Assembly (NCBI GenBank): GCA_033857955.1
Contig: JAWVCW010000019.1
Location: forward strand, 1 to 64,000
Direction of reading: 5' to 3'
Length of the DNA stretch: 64,000 nucleotides
Source: Gaiellasilicea sp033857955
Lineage (GTDB): Bacteria; Actinomycetota; Thermoleophilia; Gaiellales; Gaiellaceae
A program made the translations under genes and the position numbers. Positions 1-8,700 of this stretch are shown here, piece by piece; within the stretch, counting starts at the first letter, position 1; every line of letters starts with the position of its first letter. Under the pieces are notes generated by a model, which did no database searches, had not been told where the DNA came from, and saw only the letters and a list, made by a program, of their open reading frames with translations.

Positions 1-1470
1 ACCATCGCCCGCGAGATCGAGGTCGAGGACGCATTCGAGAACCAGGGCGCACAGCTCGTGCGTGAGGTCGCCACCGCGACGAACGACGTCGCCGGCGACG
101 GCACCACGACCGCAACCGTGCTCGCCCAGGCGATCGTGCGCGAAGGCCTGAAGAACGTCGCCGCGGGCGCCAACCCGATGGGGATCAAGCGCGGCATCGA
201 GGCGGCCGTCGAGGCCGTCGTCGAGGATCTGAAGAAGCAGTCGAAGGAGGTCTCGGGCAAGGAGGACATCGCCCGGGTCGCCACGATCTCGGCGCGCGAG
301 CGCGAGATCGGCGACGTGATCGCAGACGCGATCGAGAAGGTCGGCAAGGACGGCGTCGTGAACGTCGAGGAGGGCCAGACGTTCGGCCTCGAGCTCGAGT
401 TCACCGAGGGCATGCAGTTCGACAAGGGCTACCTCTCGCCGTACATGGTCACGGATGCCGAGCGCATGGAAGCCGTGCTCGACGATCCGTTCATCCTGGT
501 CGCGAACCAGAAGATCAGCTCCGTCAAGGATCTTCTGCCGATTCTCGAGCAGGTCATCCAGGCCGGCAGGCCGCTGCTGATCGTGTCGGAGGACGTCGAG
601 GGCGAGGCGCTCGCGACGATCGTCGTCAACAAGCTGCGCGGCACGTTCACGGCCGTCGCCGTCAAGGCGCCGGGCTTCGGTGACCGCCGCAAGCGCATGC
701 TCGAGGACATCGCGATCCTCTCCGGCGCCGAGGTGATCACCGAGGAGATGGGCCTCAAGCTCGAGAACACGAAGCTCACTCAGCTCGGCCGTGCTCGCCG
801 CGTCGTGATCACGAAGGACACGACCACGATCATCGACGGTGCCGGCGATCCCGACGGGATCAAGGCTCGGATCAAGCAGCTGAAGGCGGAGATCGAGAAC
901 ACCGACTCCGACTTCGACCGCGAGAAGCTCCAGGAGCGGCTCGCCAAGCTGGCCGGCGGCGTCGCCGTCGTCAAGGTCGGCGCTGCCACCGAGACGGAGA
1001 TGAAGGAGAAGAAGCACCGCGTCGAGGACGCGCTGCAGGCCACCCGGGCCGCCCTCGAGGAGGGCATCGTTCCGGGCGGCGGCGTCGCGCTCCTGCAGGC
1101 GGCCGCGGCGATCAAGCTCGACACCTTCGAGGGTGACGAGAAGACGGGCGCCGCGATCATCGCGCGCGCGCTCGAGGAGCCGCTTCGCCAGCTCGCCTAC
1201 AACGCCGGGCTCGAGGGCTCGGTCGTCGTCAACCAGGTTCGCTCGGCCGCCAAGGGCCAGGGCCTGAACGTCGACACGGGCGAGGTCGAGGACCTGGTCA
1301 AGGCCGGGATCATCGACCCGACGATGGTCACCCGCTCGGCGCTGCAGAACGCTGCGTCGATCGGCAAGAACATCCTCACGACCGAGGCCATCGTGGCCGA
1401 GGCGCCCGAGAAGGCCGGTGTCGGCGGCGGCGGCATGCCCGACATGGGCGGCATGGGCGGAATGATGTAG
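1..1470 (+). CDS. groEL: 60-kDa chaperonin GroEL, 3' portion (5' end outside window)
   Basis: ATP-dependent cytosolic folding chamber, working with GroES. The frame is open from base 1 (TIAREIEVED...), so about the first 60 residues of a roughly 540-residue protein are missing. Visible hallmarks are the ATP-site motif NDVAGDGTTTATVL, the apical-domain stretch VKAPGFGDRRK and the C-terminal equatorial motif EEGIVPGGGVALL. The protein ends in a GGM-type tail (GGGMPDMGGMGGMM), typical of a housekeeping GroEL rather than a His-tailed GroEL1 paralogue. Two hairpins follow the stop. Identification is secure; whether groES lies just upstream cannot be seen. Confidence 0.98.
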   Translation, partial: TIAREIEVEDAFENQGAQLVREVATATNDVAGDGTTTATVLAQAIVREGLKNVAAGANPMGIKRGIEAAVEAVVEDLKKQSKEVSGKEDIARVATISAREREIGDVIADAIEKVGKDGVVNVEEGQTFGLELEFTEGMQFDKGYLSPYMVTDAERMEAVLDDPFILVANQKISSVKDLLPILEQVIQAGRPLLIVSEDVEGEALATIVVNKLRGTFTAVAVKAPGFGDRRKRMLEDIAILSGAEVITEEMGLKLENTKLTQLGRARRVVITKDTTTIIDGAGDPDGIKARIKQLKAEIENTDSDFDREKLQERLAKLAGGVAVVKVGAATETEMKEKKHRVEDALQATRAALEEGIVPGGGVALLQAAAAIKLDTFEGDEKTGAAIIARALEEPLRQLAYNAGLEGSVVVNQVRSAAKGQGLNVDTGEVEDLVKAGIIDPTMVTRSALQNAASIGKNILTTEAIVAEAPEKAGVGGGGMPDMGGMGGMM

Positions 1471-1524
1471 AGAAGCCCTTGGGCTTCTGCTTGAAACGAA
1501 GGGCCGGCACCGCGCCGGCCCTTC
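1471..1524 (+). terminator. Tandem hairpins after groEL
   Basis: Directly after the groEL TAG lies an 8-bp inverted repeat (AGAAGCCC / GGGCTTCT, 1471-1488). It is followed by an 11-bp stem (1498-1508 pairing with 1514-1524, GC-rich, loop ACCGC) and then CTTCATCGTT. There is no clean T-tract, but the position and stem strength fit transcription termination of the groEL mRNA. Confidence 0.7.
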
Positions 1525-1606
1525 ATCGTTCTCCGTGGAAAGGGTCGACTGACGATCGCTGAGCGAGCCCCGGCGACGTTGTACGCAGCTTCAGGGGTCT
1601 TGGCGC

Positions 1607-1638
1607 GGATCGGGATCCGCTTCCGCGGATTCCGATCC
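1607..1638. other. Strong 14-bp hairpin in the groEL/ACT spacer
   Basis: Bases 1607-1620 pair with 1625-1638 in an almost perfect 14-bp stem (one G-T pair) around a TTCC tetraloop. It lies in the 464-bp non-coding stretch 1471-1934. No convincing coding frame is seen there. Its role is unknown: it could be a second terminator or a small structured RNA. Confidence 0.6.
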
Positions 1639-1661
1639 TGGTTGCGCCCCCACAAGAAAGT

Positions 1662-1689
1662 GAAGACCGCGGAGGGGGCCGCGGTCTTC
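1662..1689. terminator. GC-rich hairpin, possible terminator
   Basis: Bases 1662-1672 (GAAGACCGCGG) pair perfectly with 1679-1689 around an AGGGGG loop, giving an 11-bp stem. It is the fourth hairpin in about 220 bp after groEL. The strand on which it acts is not evident. Confidence 0.5.
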
Positions 1690-1752
1690 GAGGGGATGAA
1701 ACTGGGGGAGGTGGGTAGCCCAGATATCGGGCGTCCGTTGCCTCCGTTGTAG

Positions 1753-1768
1753 TCACTCGTTCGAGTGA
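1753..1768. promoter_or_regulatory. Perfect dyad upstream of the ACT/MBL operon
   Basis: TCACTCG-TT-CGAGTGA is a perfect 7-bp inverted repeat. It lies about 33 bp upstream of a TAGCCT hexamer (1801-1806) that could be the -10 box of the following operon, so it is placed like an operator. No cognate regulator is known from the window. Confidence 0.4.
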
Positions 1769-1800
1769 TTCGCGACTCCCTCCCGCACCGAAGGGTGTGC

Positions 1801-1806
1801 TAGCCT
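1801..1806 (+). promoter_or_regulatory. Putative -10 box TAGCCT of the ACT/MBL operon
   Basis: The hexamer TAGCCT matches the TANNNT boxes found 6-7 nt before many starts in this window. Here it would give a leader of about 120 nt before the ACT gene, whose ATG has its own Shine-Dalgarno sequence. No -35 element is obvious. Confidence 0.35.
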
Positions 1807-1934
1807 CGAACTGTCCGCCGGTGAAGAGGCCGGCGGAGGACGCACAGCCGCGTCTCCGCGGCTTGCGCTCGTCCCCTTTCGTTGGGCTCGTACCCGTGTC
1901 GTGGGGACGCTCGCCGAAAAGGAGACGCGCTCAC

Positions 1935-2699
1935 ATGCTCGAGGACACGATCGAACGCGAGGAGCCGCAGCTCGTCCGGCTGGCGCTGCCCGACAAGCCC
2001 GGCCGCCTGGCGCTCGTCGCGAGCCGCTTCGCTGCCCACGACGTCAACATCCTCCGCGTCGAGGTCGTCGCAGGCGGCGATGGCACGGCCGTCGACGACC
2101 TGCTGGTCTTCGGCGGTAACCTCGATCTCGCGCTCGAGGAGCTCAGAGGGGACGTCGAGATCCTCGGGCTGCGCGAGCATGCGGAGCTGCCCGATCCAGG
2201 GCTTGCGATGGCGGACGCGCTCCTGGCCGTCAGTGGTGCGGCCAGCCTCGGAGCGGCGCGGCACGCCCTGCTCGTCGGTGCGCTCGAGCTTGTCGCCGCC
2301 GACGGCGGCGTGCTGCTACGCGACGCCGGCCACGGCTGGCTCCGGCCCGTTGCCGCCACCGCGGAGTCGCTGCCGCCGATCCGCGAGGACCAGCCCTGCC
2401 TCGCCCGTTCCGCGCTCTCCCGCTCCCGGGCGGAGACCGCCTCGCCGCAGGAGCCGTGGGCCCCTGCCGCCTACTCCGTCGCGCTTGGCATGGGCCGCGT
2501 CCTCATCGTGCCGGCCGGCGTGCCGCCTTTCCTCGCGCTGACGCTCGTCCGCCACGATGCTTTCCCCTTCGTCGACGCCGAAGTGGAGCGCGTGCGGGCG
2601 CTGCTGCGCGTCGCAGTCGGCATTCTCGGGGCGCTTGGCGAGCGCAGCGTGAGGGCGCCGGCCGACGCGCCTGAGCACGTCGCGAGGGTCCGGACATGA
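1935..2699 (+). CDS. ACT-domain protein with C-terminal GAF-like region
   Basis: Probable small-molecule sensor of 254 residues. Residues about 10-65 form an ACT domain (RLALPDKPGRLALVASRF...VNILRVEVV), a fold that binds amino acids and related ligands. The remaining 170 residues resemble a GAF-type sensory domain only loosely. The ATG at 1935 is chosen because AAGGAG at 1919-1924 precedes it by 10 nt; the frame is open further upstream to GTG 1797, but the domain starts after the ATG. The stop overlaps the next start (ATGA), coupling it to two metallo-beta-lactamase genes. It may sense a metabolite for that pair (inference). Confidence 0.75.
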   Translation: MLEDTIEREEPQLVRLALPDKPGRLALVASRFAAHDVNILRVEVVAGGDGTAVDDLLVFGGNLDLALEELRGDVEILGLREHAELPDPGLAMADALLAVSGAASLGAARHALLVGALELVAADGGVLLRDAGHGWLRPVAATAESLPPIREDQPCLARSALSRSRAETASPQEPWAPAAYSVALGMGRVLIVPAGVPPFLALTLVRHDAFPFVDAEVERVRALLRVAVGILGALGERSVRAPADAPEHVARVRT

Positions 2700-3391
2700 G
2701 CGCCCGAGTCGAGGTGGTCGATCCGGGTGTGCTGCGAATCGTGCTGCCTGGCCGGGTGTCGAACGCCTACCTGTTCCTGGGCACGCGCATTGCGCTCGTC
2801 GATTGCGGCTCCGAGGATTCCCAGCGTGACCTCCTTGCGGCGCTGCGCCAGCTCGAGATCAAGCGCGAGCGAATCTCGCTCGTCGTCCTCACCCACGAGC
2901 ACGCCGGGCATGCCGGCGGGGCGGCAGCGTTCCCGGAGGCGCTACTCGTCGCGCATTCGCTCGCCGCCGCGAAGCTGCGCCACGGCGAGGAGCCGCTGAC
3001 GAAGCTCCGTGTCGCGCGCGCACCGGACATCGAGCTGTCCGACGGGGGCGCGATCCGGATCGGCGGCTTCTCCTTCGACGTCCTGCACATGCCCGGTCAC
3101 ACGTCCGGCTCGATCTGTCTCTACGAGCGGTCGCGAGCCCTGATCGTCACCGGAGACACCGTCCTTGCGCGAGGGACGCTGTCGGTAGTCACGCAGAACG
3201 GCTCGAGCGGCGAGCACCTCGAGAGCCTCGAGCGGCTCGCCTCACTCCGGGCGCGACTGCTGCTGCCGGGCCATGGGCCGATCTCCGACGATCCTGCGGC
3301 AGACATCGCCGCCGCCGCCACCACCGTCCGGAGCCGGCTCAGGGGCTGGGTCGATCAGCATCAGACCGCGCGGGAGGGAGCCGGCATTTGA
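2696..3391 (+). CDS. Metallo-beta-lactamase-fold hydrolase with altered metal motif
   Basis: A 231-residue MBL-fold protein, typically a hydrolase of thioesters, glyoxalase II-like substrates or lactones. Motifs run in order: THEHAGHAGG near residue 65 (motif 2), PGHTSGS (motif 3), TGDTVLARG (motif 4) and LLPGHGPISDD (motif 5). The family motif HxHxDH reads HEHAGH, so the aspartate that normally ligates the second zinc is glycine. The paralogue just downstream keeps the aspartate. The start is ATGA-coupled to the ACT gene. It could be mono-zinc, catalytically weak or regulatory. Confidence 0.85.
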   Translation: MSARVEVVDPGVLRIVLPGRVSNAYLFLGTRIALVDCGSEDSQRDLLAALRQLEIKRERISLVVLTHEHAGHAGGAAAFPEALLVAHSLAAAKLRHGEEPLTKLRVARAPDIELSDGGAIRIGGFSFDVLHMPGHTSGSICLYERSRALIVTGDTVLARGTLSVVTQNGSSGEHLESLERLASLRARLLLPGHGPISDDPAADIAAAATTVRSRLRGWVDQHQTAREGAGI

Positions 3392-4044
3392 TCGAGATCG
3401 TCGATCAGGGCGTGGCGCGGATCCAGCTGCCGAAGCCGGCAGCGCACGTCTACGTCCTTCTGGGCGAGCGGCCCGCGCTCGTGGACGCGGGCCTGCCGGA
3501 CTCGGGACCGGCCGTGCACGACGGCCTGCGAGCGCTCGGCATCCTCCCCGACGAGGTGGCGCTCGTGCTGCTCACCCACGAGCACGCCGACCACGCCGGG
3601 GGTGCTCGGGCCTTCCCGAACGCGCTGCTTGCCGCCCACCCGCTCGCGGCGGCAAAGCTGCGCCACGGCGACCGTCGCGCCACGCATGCGCGCGCGTCGA
3701 GGGAGCCCGAGCTCGAGCTCTACGATCGGAGCCTCGTGCACGCCGGCGGGTTCGCGCTCCGTGTCCTCCACACGCCGGGACACACGTCGGGGTCGATCTG
3801 CCTGTACGAGGAGTCGCACGGCTTGCTGTTCACCGGGGACACGGCCTTCGCGCGCGGCACGCTGACCGACGTGTTCGAAAGCGGCAGTCGCGGCGACCAC
3901 ATGGCGAGCCTCCAGCGCCTCCTCGGACTCCCCGTGCGCCTGCTCCTGCCGGGTCACGGCCACGTCTCGGAGGACCCGCGCGGCGATCTCACACTGGCGC
4001 TCGACGCGGCGCGCGAGACGCTTCCGAGGCGCGCCGCAAGCTAG
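3388..4044 (+). CDS. Metallo-beta-lactamase-fold hydrolase (canonical paralogue)
   Basis: A 218-residue paralogue of the preceding gene; the two share the order and wording of all motifs and arose by tandem duplication. This copy has the intact metal site THEHADHAGG, then PGHTSGS, TGDTAFARG and LLPGHGHVSED. It starts at TTG 3388, which overlaps the upstream stop as TTGA and follows a GGGAGGGA purine run. It is probably a zinc hydrolase of the glyoxalase II/YcbL type; the substrate is unknown. Its end converges with the molybdopterin gene, overlapping by 4 bp. Confidence 0.87.
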   Translation: MIEIVDQGVARIQLPKPAAHVYVLLGERPALVDAGLPDSGPAVHDGLRALGILPDEVALVLLTHEHADHAGGARAFPNALLAAHPLAAAKLRHGDRRATHARASREPELELYDRSLVHAGGFALRVLHTPGHTSGSICLYEESHGLLFTGDTAFARGTLTDVFESGSRGDHMASLQRLLGLPVRLLLPGHGHVSEDPRGDLTLALDAARETLPRRAAS

Positions 4045-4646
4045 AACGCGTAGCGCTGCTCCTTGAACGGGTCGGCATCGTTGTGGTAGCCGTAGCGTTC
4101 CCAGAAGCCAGGCTTGTCGGTCGCCGAGAGCTCGATTCCCCGCAGCCACTTGGCGCTCTTCCAGAAGTACTTGCCCGGGATCACGAGCCGGAGCGGCCAG
4201 CCGTGCTCCGGCTCGAGCGGCTCGCCGTTCGCGTGCGTCGCGAGGAGGGCGCGCTCGTCGCGGAGGAAGGAGATCGGCACGTTCGCCGTGAAGCCTTGCT
4301 CGGCGTGGGCGATGGCAAAGCGGGCACTCGGCTTCGGCCGCACGAGCGCCTCGAGCTCGCGCCAGTGGATCCCGTCGAAGGTCATGTCGAACTTCGACCA
4401 GCGTGTGACGCAGTGGACATCCTGCGTGTGCTCGGTCCTCGACAGCGCGCTCAGCTCGTCCCAGGAGAGCGTCACGGGATTCTCGACCTCGCCGGAAACC
4501 TCGAGTGTCCAGGTCGCGAGGTCGGTCGAGGGCACGGAGCCCGCATGGAGGACAGGCCATTTCTCGGTCAGGTACTGGCCGGGCGGGAGCCGGGCGGGGT
4601 CGTAGCCCGCCTCGATCACCTTCTTTTCCGCCTTGGAGCGAAACAT
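4041..4646 (-). CDS. Sulfite-oxidase-like molybdopterin-dependent oxidoreductase
   Basis: A 201-residue single-domain enzyme of the sulfite oxidase/MsrP superfamily. The segment DVHCVTRWSKFDMTFDG carries the cysteine expected to ligate molybdenum, and PLRLVIPGKYFWKSAKW is the conserved C-terminal cofactor-binding block. No Tat signal is seen, unlike periplasmic MsrP, so it is probably cytoplasmic. The ATG at 4646 is preferred because it lies 7 nt after a TACTGT box on this strand; in-frame ATGs at 4664 and 4670 are alternatives. It is divergent from ygfZ. Confidence 0.88.
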   Translation of the reverse strand: MFRSKAEKKVIEAGYDPARLPPGQYLTEKWPVLHAGSVPSTDLATWTLEVSGEVENPVTLSWDELSALSRTEHTQDVHCVTRWSKFDMTFDGIHWRELEALVRPKPSARFAIAHAEQGFTANVPISFLRDERALLATHANGEPLEPEHGWPLRLVIPGKYFWKSAKWLRGIELSATDKPGFWERYGYHNDADPFKEQRYAF

Positions 4647-4652
4647 CGTCTC

Positions 4653-4659
4653 TACAGTA
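4653..4659. promoter_or_regulatory. Symmetric -10 box serving two divergent genes
   Basis: The heptamer TACAGTA reads TACAGT rightward, ending 10 nt before ygfZ's ATG at 4669. It reads TACTGT leftward, ending 7 nt before the oxidoreductase ATG at 4646. Both genes would have leaderless or near-leaderless mRNAs from one shared site. Confidence 0.5.
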
Positions 4660-4668
4660 ACCATCGAC

Positions 4669-5430
4669 ATGCGTGCCGCATTGCGTCCCCGCTCCTTCGT
4701 CCGCGTCTCGGGTCCCGCCGCAGAGGAGTACCTCGACCGGATGGTCTCGAACGACGTGTCCGCGCTCGGTCCCGGGGAGTCCTGCCAGGCGCTGCTGCTG
4801 ACTGCGAAGGCGCGTGTGATCGCGCCGCTCGTCGTGCTGCGGCGCGGTCATCAGGACTTTCTCCTGCTGACCGAGCCTGAGCTCGGTGACCGCGTTCGCA
4901 CCGAACTGCTCCGCTTCCGCTTCGCGGCGAAGGCCGAGATCGAGTCCGAGGAGCACACGTCACACGTCGTCTTCGGCGGCGAGGGGATCCCGACCGCCGA
5001 CTACGGCGAGCCCGCGGCGGAGGTGCTCGACGCCGCGCTCGAGCCGACCGTCTCCGCTGAGAACCTGGAGTTGCTCCGCATCCAGGCGGGCACGGCGGCG
5101 TGGGGGAAGGAAATCGACGACCGGGTCCTGCCCGCCGAAGCGGGCCTGACCGACCGCGCCGTCAGCTTCACCAAGGGCTGCTACCCCGGACAGGAGCCGA
5201 TCGCGCGGCTGCACTATCGCGGTCACGCCAACCGCGGACTGCGGGTGCTGACGCTCGCCGAGCTGCCTGCGCCCGAGTCCGAGTTGTCGTACGAGGGCAA
5301 GAGTGTCGGCCGGATCACGAGCGCTGCGCCGACCGGCGACGGCGCGATCGCGCTCGCCTACGTTCGCCGCGAAGTGCCCGAGGACGCCGTGCTGGAGACA
5401 GGCCAGTCCACGGCCACCCAGCTACACTGA
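4669..5430 (+). CDS. ygfZ: YgfZ/GcvT-type folate-binding protein
   Basis: A 253-residue member of the YgfZ family, which uses tetrahydrofolate to support maturation or repair of some Fe-S enzymes. The diagnostic motif KGCYPGQE, with its conserved cysteine, is present near residue 172, followed by the glycine-cleavage T-protein-like C-terminal barrel (LRVLTLAELPAPE...). The ATG at 4669 is chosen because the protein starts there as in homologues (MRAALRPRSFVRVSGPAAE) and a TACAGT box lies 10 nt upstream. The tRNA-Arg promoter lies inside its last codons. Confidence 0.9.
   Translation: MRAALRPRSFVRVSGPAAEEYLDRMVSNDVSALGPGESCQALLLTAKARVIAPLVVLRRGHQDFLLLTEPELGDRVRTELLRFRFAAKAEIESEEHTSHVVFGGEGIPTADYGEPAAEVLDAALEPTVSAENLELLRIQAGTAAWGKEIDDRVLPAEAGLTDRAVSFTKGCYPGQEPIARLHYRGHANRGLRVLTLAELPAPESELSYEGKSVGRITSAAPTGDGAIALAYVRREVPEDAVLETGQSTATQLH
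5423..5428 (+). promoter_or_regulatory. Putative -10 box of tRNA-Arg
   Basis: TACACT ends 12 nt before the first base of the tRNA, inside the last codons of ygfZ. The location fits a dedicated tRNA promoter. Confidence 0.45.
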
Positions 5431-5440
5431 CCCTCCTCGA

Positions 5441-5513
5441 GCGCCCGTAGCTCAGGGGATAGAGCGCTGCCCTGCGGAGGCAGAGGTCGCAAGTTCGAAT
5501 CTTGCCGGGCGCA
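5441..5513 (+). tRNA. tRNA-Arg (anticodon GCG)
   Basis: A complete cloverleaf: acceptor GCGCCCG (5441-5447) pairs with CGGGCGC (5506-5512), D-stem GCTC/GAGC, anticodon stem CTGCC/GGCAG (5467-5471/5479-5483), T-arm GCAAG-TTCGAAT-CTTGC, discriminator A5513. CCA is not encoded. The seven-base loop CTGCGGA puts GCG at positions 34-36, which reads the arginine codon CGC. Position 34 is G rather than the A (later inosine) usual for bacterial tRNA-Arg of this box. Confidence 0.93.
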
Positions 5514-5526
5514 CTCGCGGCTCTGG

Positions 5527-5562
5527 CCGGGTGGCTCCCGGCCGGCGGAGCCGGCCTCCGCC
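5527..5562. repeat. GC-rich palindromic repeat, copy 1
   Basis: A self-complementary CCGGCCGGCGGAGCCGGCC-type block lies just after the tRNA. Bases 5535-5562 are identical over 28 bp to 48148-48175, and 5527-5554 match 5679-5706 with one mismatch. It sits in the non-coding stretch 5514-5757. It behaves like a REP-type intergenic repeat. Confidence 0.6.
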
Positions 5563-5678
5563 ACCCTCGCGCGTCTGAGCGCACGCGGCTCTCCGGGTCT
5601 GTGCTCACGCACTATCCCCTCCGGCCGCGCACGCTCAGCCACGCGCCAGGAGCCGCGAGCCTTGGGCCTGCCTACCGA

Positions 5679-5706
5679 CCGGGTGGCTCTCGGCCGGCGG
5701 AGCCGG
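5679..5706. repeat. GC-rich palindromic repeat, copy 2
   Basis: Matches 5527-5554 at 27 of 28 positions (C to T at 5690), about 150 bp downstream of copy 1 and before the GH38 gene. No gene is seen in the 244 bp between the tRNA and the GH38 start. Confidence 0.55.
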
Positions 5707-5757
5707 TTCGCGACACGCGCCGTATCTCAGCCGTCGTCTCGTCGGTTAAGAGCCTCA

Positions 5758-8700
5758 GTGCGCGCGGCGAAATTCTTTCTGATCATCATCGCCTCGGCGA
5801 TCGCGTTTCCAGGCAGCGCGCTGGCGGACCACAAGCGCGTGTTCATGGCGCCGGACGACCACACGGACTATTTCTGGACGGCGACCGCCGATCAGTACTC
5901 GGTCGCCTTCACGCAGATGCTCGACTACTACCTGAACCAGGCCGACGCGACGAAGGGTGAGCCCTCGAACCTCCAGAGTCGGTTCTCCGCCGACGGAAGC
6001 CTGTGGATCAAGGAGTACGCGAAGAACAAGAACGTGGCTGACTTTCAGCGCCTGGTCGACGCGCTGAAGGACGGACACATCTCGGCCCCGCTGAATCCGC
6101 TCGTGATCACCTACGGCGGCGTTCCGGCCGAGGCGGTCATTCGCTCCATGTACTACCCGGGGCAGTTGGAGCGTCGGCACGGGCTCGACTTTCCGCTCGC
6201 GATCGCGATGGAGAACGCGGGAATGGCCTATGGCCTCGGCGCGCTCTGGGCCGGAGCCGGCGCAGAGTACTCCTGGAAGGGAGTTTGCGACTGCCCGAGC
6301 CTCGTCCCGAACCTCGGGAGCCGCGCCAAGGAGATCTACAACTGGGTCGGGCCGGACGGCTCGCGCATCCTCATGAAGTGGAACTCACTCCACGGCCCCG
6401 GCAACGAGAGTCTCGGCGGCTACGCCGAGGCGCGCCGTCCTACGGAGGCCCTGAGCTACGTCACGAGCGACGCAGGTTTCGCGACGCGCTACCCCTACAA
6501 CACGATCGGCGTCTTCGGGCAGGGCTGGGACGACTTCACGACGACGAATCTGCTGGTCCAGCAGATGTGCAAGGCAAATACGGATCCCAACCGGACCTGC
6601 ATCGTCTCGGACTCGACCGACTTCTTCAGGGAGTTCGATGCGCTGTACGGAGCGGTGATCCCCGCAGTCTCGGCGAGCTTCGGCAACGAGTGGGATCTCT
6701 CGCCGGCGTCGATGGCCGAGGTCTCTGCGCGAGTCAAGCGCTCGCTCGAGGCGCTCCGCTCCGCAGAGGCCCTCTCGACACTCGTCGCCCTGCGCGATCC
6801 GTCGTTTCTCGAGGGCCGCGACGTCGCTCGTGACCGAGCGTTCTTGGATCTCGGCCTCTACTTCGAGCACGACTTCGAGAACGGCGGGCCGGGTGTCGCC
6901 GGCGCCGTCCGGATCGCCTGGCAGCGACAGGTCGCAGCCGAGATCGAGTCCTACGCCAACACGCTCACGACCGACGCGTCGAGAGCGCTGGGAACACTCA
7001 TTCAGAAGACCGGCACGAATCCGAGGTTCTTCCTGTTCAACTCGTTGAGCTGGAAGAGAACCGACGTGGCCGATATCCCGTACACAGGCGCACTGCCGGT
7101 GCACGTGCTCGATCTCACGACCGGCCTGGAGATTCCCTCGCAGGTCGTAGGCGCGGGCGCAAGCCAATCTCTCCGTGTTCAGGCGCCGGACGTCCCCTCG
7201 GTCGGCTACAAGGTCTTCGAGATCCAACCGGGTGCGGGCCAGACGTTTTCGAACAGTCCGACCGCGAGCGCGGGCACCGGCGCGATGGAGAACGAGTACT
7301 ACCGACTCACGGTCTCCCCGCGTGGTGCGGTCACGAGCTTCGTCGACAAGCGGATCGGCAACCGCGAGTTCGCAGGGACGGCCGGCGGGTTCGGACTCAA
7401 CGACCTCGGCTCGGCGACCGGGTCGCTCGCCGTCGAGAACGCGGGGCCTGTCTCCGTGACCCTGCGCGCGACGAGCGCGTCACCTCTCTCTCACACGACC
7501 CGGATCACGCTGACGCGCGGGTCGGACCGTGTGGCGATCCAGAACGAGATCACCCAGAACTTCGGAGGCACGAGAGAGTGGCGCTTCAGCGTCAACGAAG
7601 CGAATCCGGAGGTGCGCCACGAGGAGGTCGGCGCCGTCCTCCTGGCAAAGCTCACTGCGCAGGGCGGCGCGTACTCCGCGACGAACGCGCGCTACGACTA
7701 CCTGACGCTCAACCACTTTGCGGACATGACCGGGAGCGACGGAACGGGAGTAACCCTCTCCAACGCAGATGCGTACTTCATGCGGATCGGCAACAGCAGC
7801 GTGACGACGCTGGATACCGCGACGCCGCAGCTCTCCGTGCTGGCCGGAGGATCGCTTCGTCCGGCCAACCCGATCGTGAATCAGGCCGGCGACTCGTACC
7901 TCCTGCAGCGCTTCGCGCTCCAGTCGCACGGCGCCTACGACCAGCCACGCGCGATGCGTTTCGCACTCGAGCACCAGAATCCACTCGTCGGCGGGACGGT
8001 CACCGGCGGCACCGCGTATCCGCAGAACTCCTACTCGTACCTCACCGTCTCCGATCCGACCGTCCTGCTCTGGTCGCTGAAGCCTGCCGAGGAGGGGATC
8101 GGTGAGGGTGTGATCGCGCGTCTGTGGAACCTCACGGCGGCCCCGAAGTCGTTCTCGCTCGCCTTGAGCGAGCCGATCGCGCGCGCGAAGGCGGTGACGC
8201 ACATCGAGACCGATCGGGGAAACGCGGCTGTCTCGGCCGGCGCGCTCACGGCAACCGCGGCACAGAACCAGCTCCTGTCGTTCCGGCTCTTCCCCGCCTC
8301 TCTCCTCCCTGCGGTGAAGATCCTTCCGTCCGACACGCGGATGACCGAGGCAGGGGATGCAGGGTCGTTCACCGTTGTCCGCACCGGCGACACGTCGCAG
8401 CCGCTCGATGTCCCGTACACGGTCAGCGGCACCGCGACGCCCGGATCCGACTACGAAGCGCTCTCGGGCACGGCGAGGATTCCAGCTGGAGCCGACTCGG
8501 TGGCGATCGCGCTGAGGCCCCTGGCGGACAGTCTTGGCGAATCGGACGAAACGGTCACGGCGACCCTCACCGCGCAGCCCGGCCACCTGCTCGGGTTGTG
8601 GAAGAGCGCTACCGCTCTCATCGTCGCCAACGCCGGTCAGCCTCCGACTCCGCCGCCGTCGGGCGGCGCGACGGTCGGGCTCTACCCGTTCAGCGAGGGA

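Noticed and set aside
3361..4956. A 531-codon minus-strand frame across the second MBL gene, the molybdopterin gene and ygfZ
   Set aside because: It runs over three real genes in other frames and has no domain signature.
5358..5642. Minus-strand frame containing RQDSNLRPLPPQGS across the tRNA
   Set aside because: This wording is a well-known artefact of translating the antisense of a tRNA gene.
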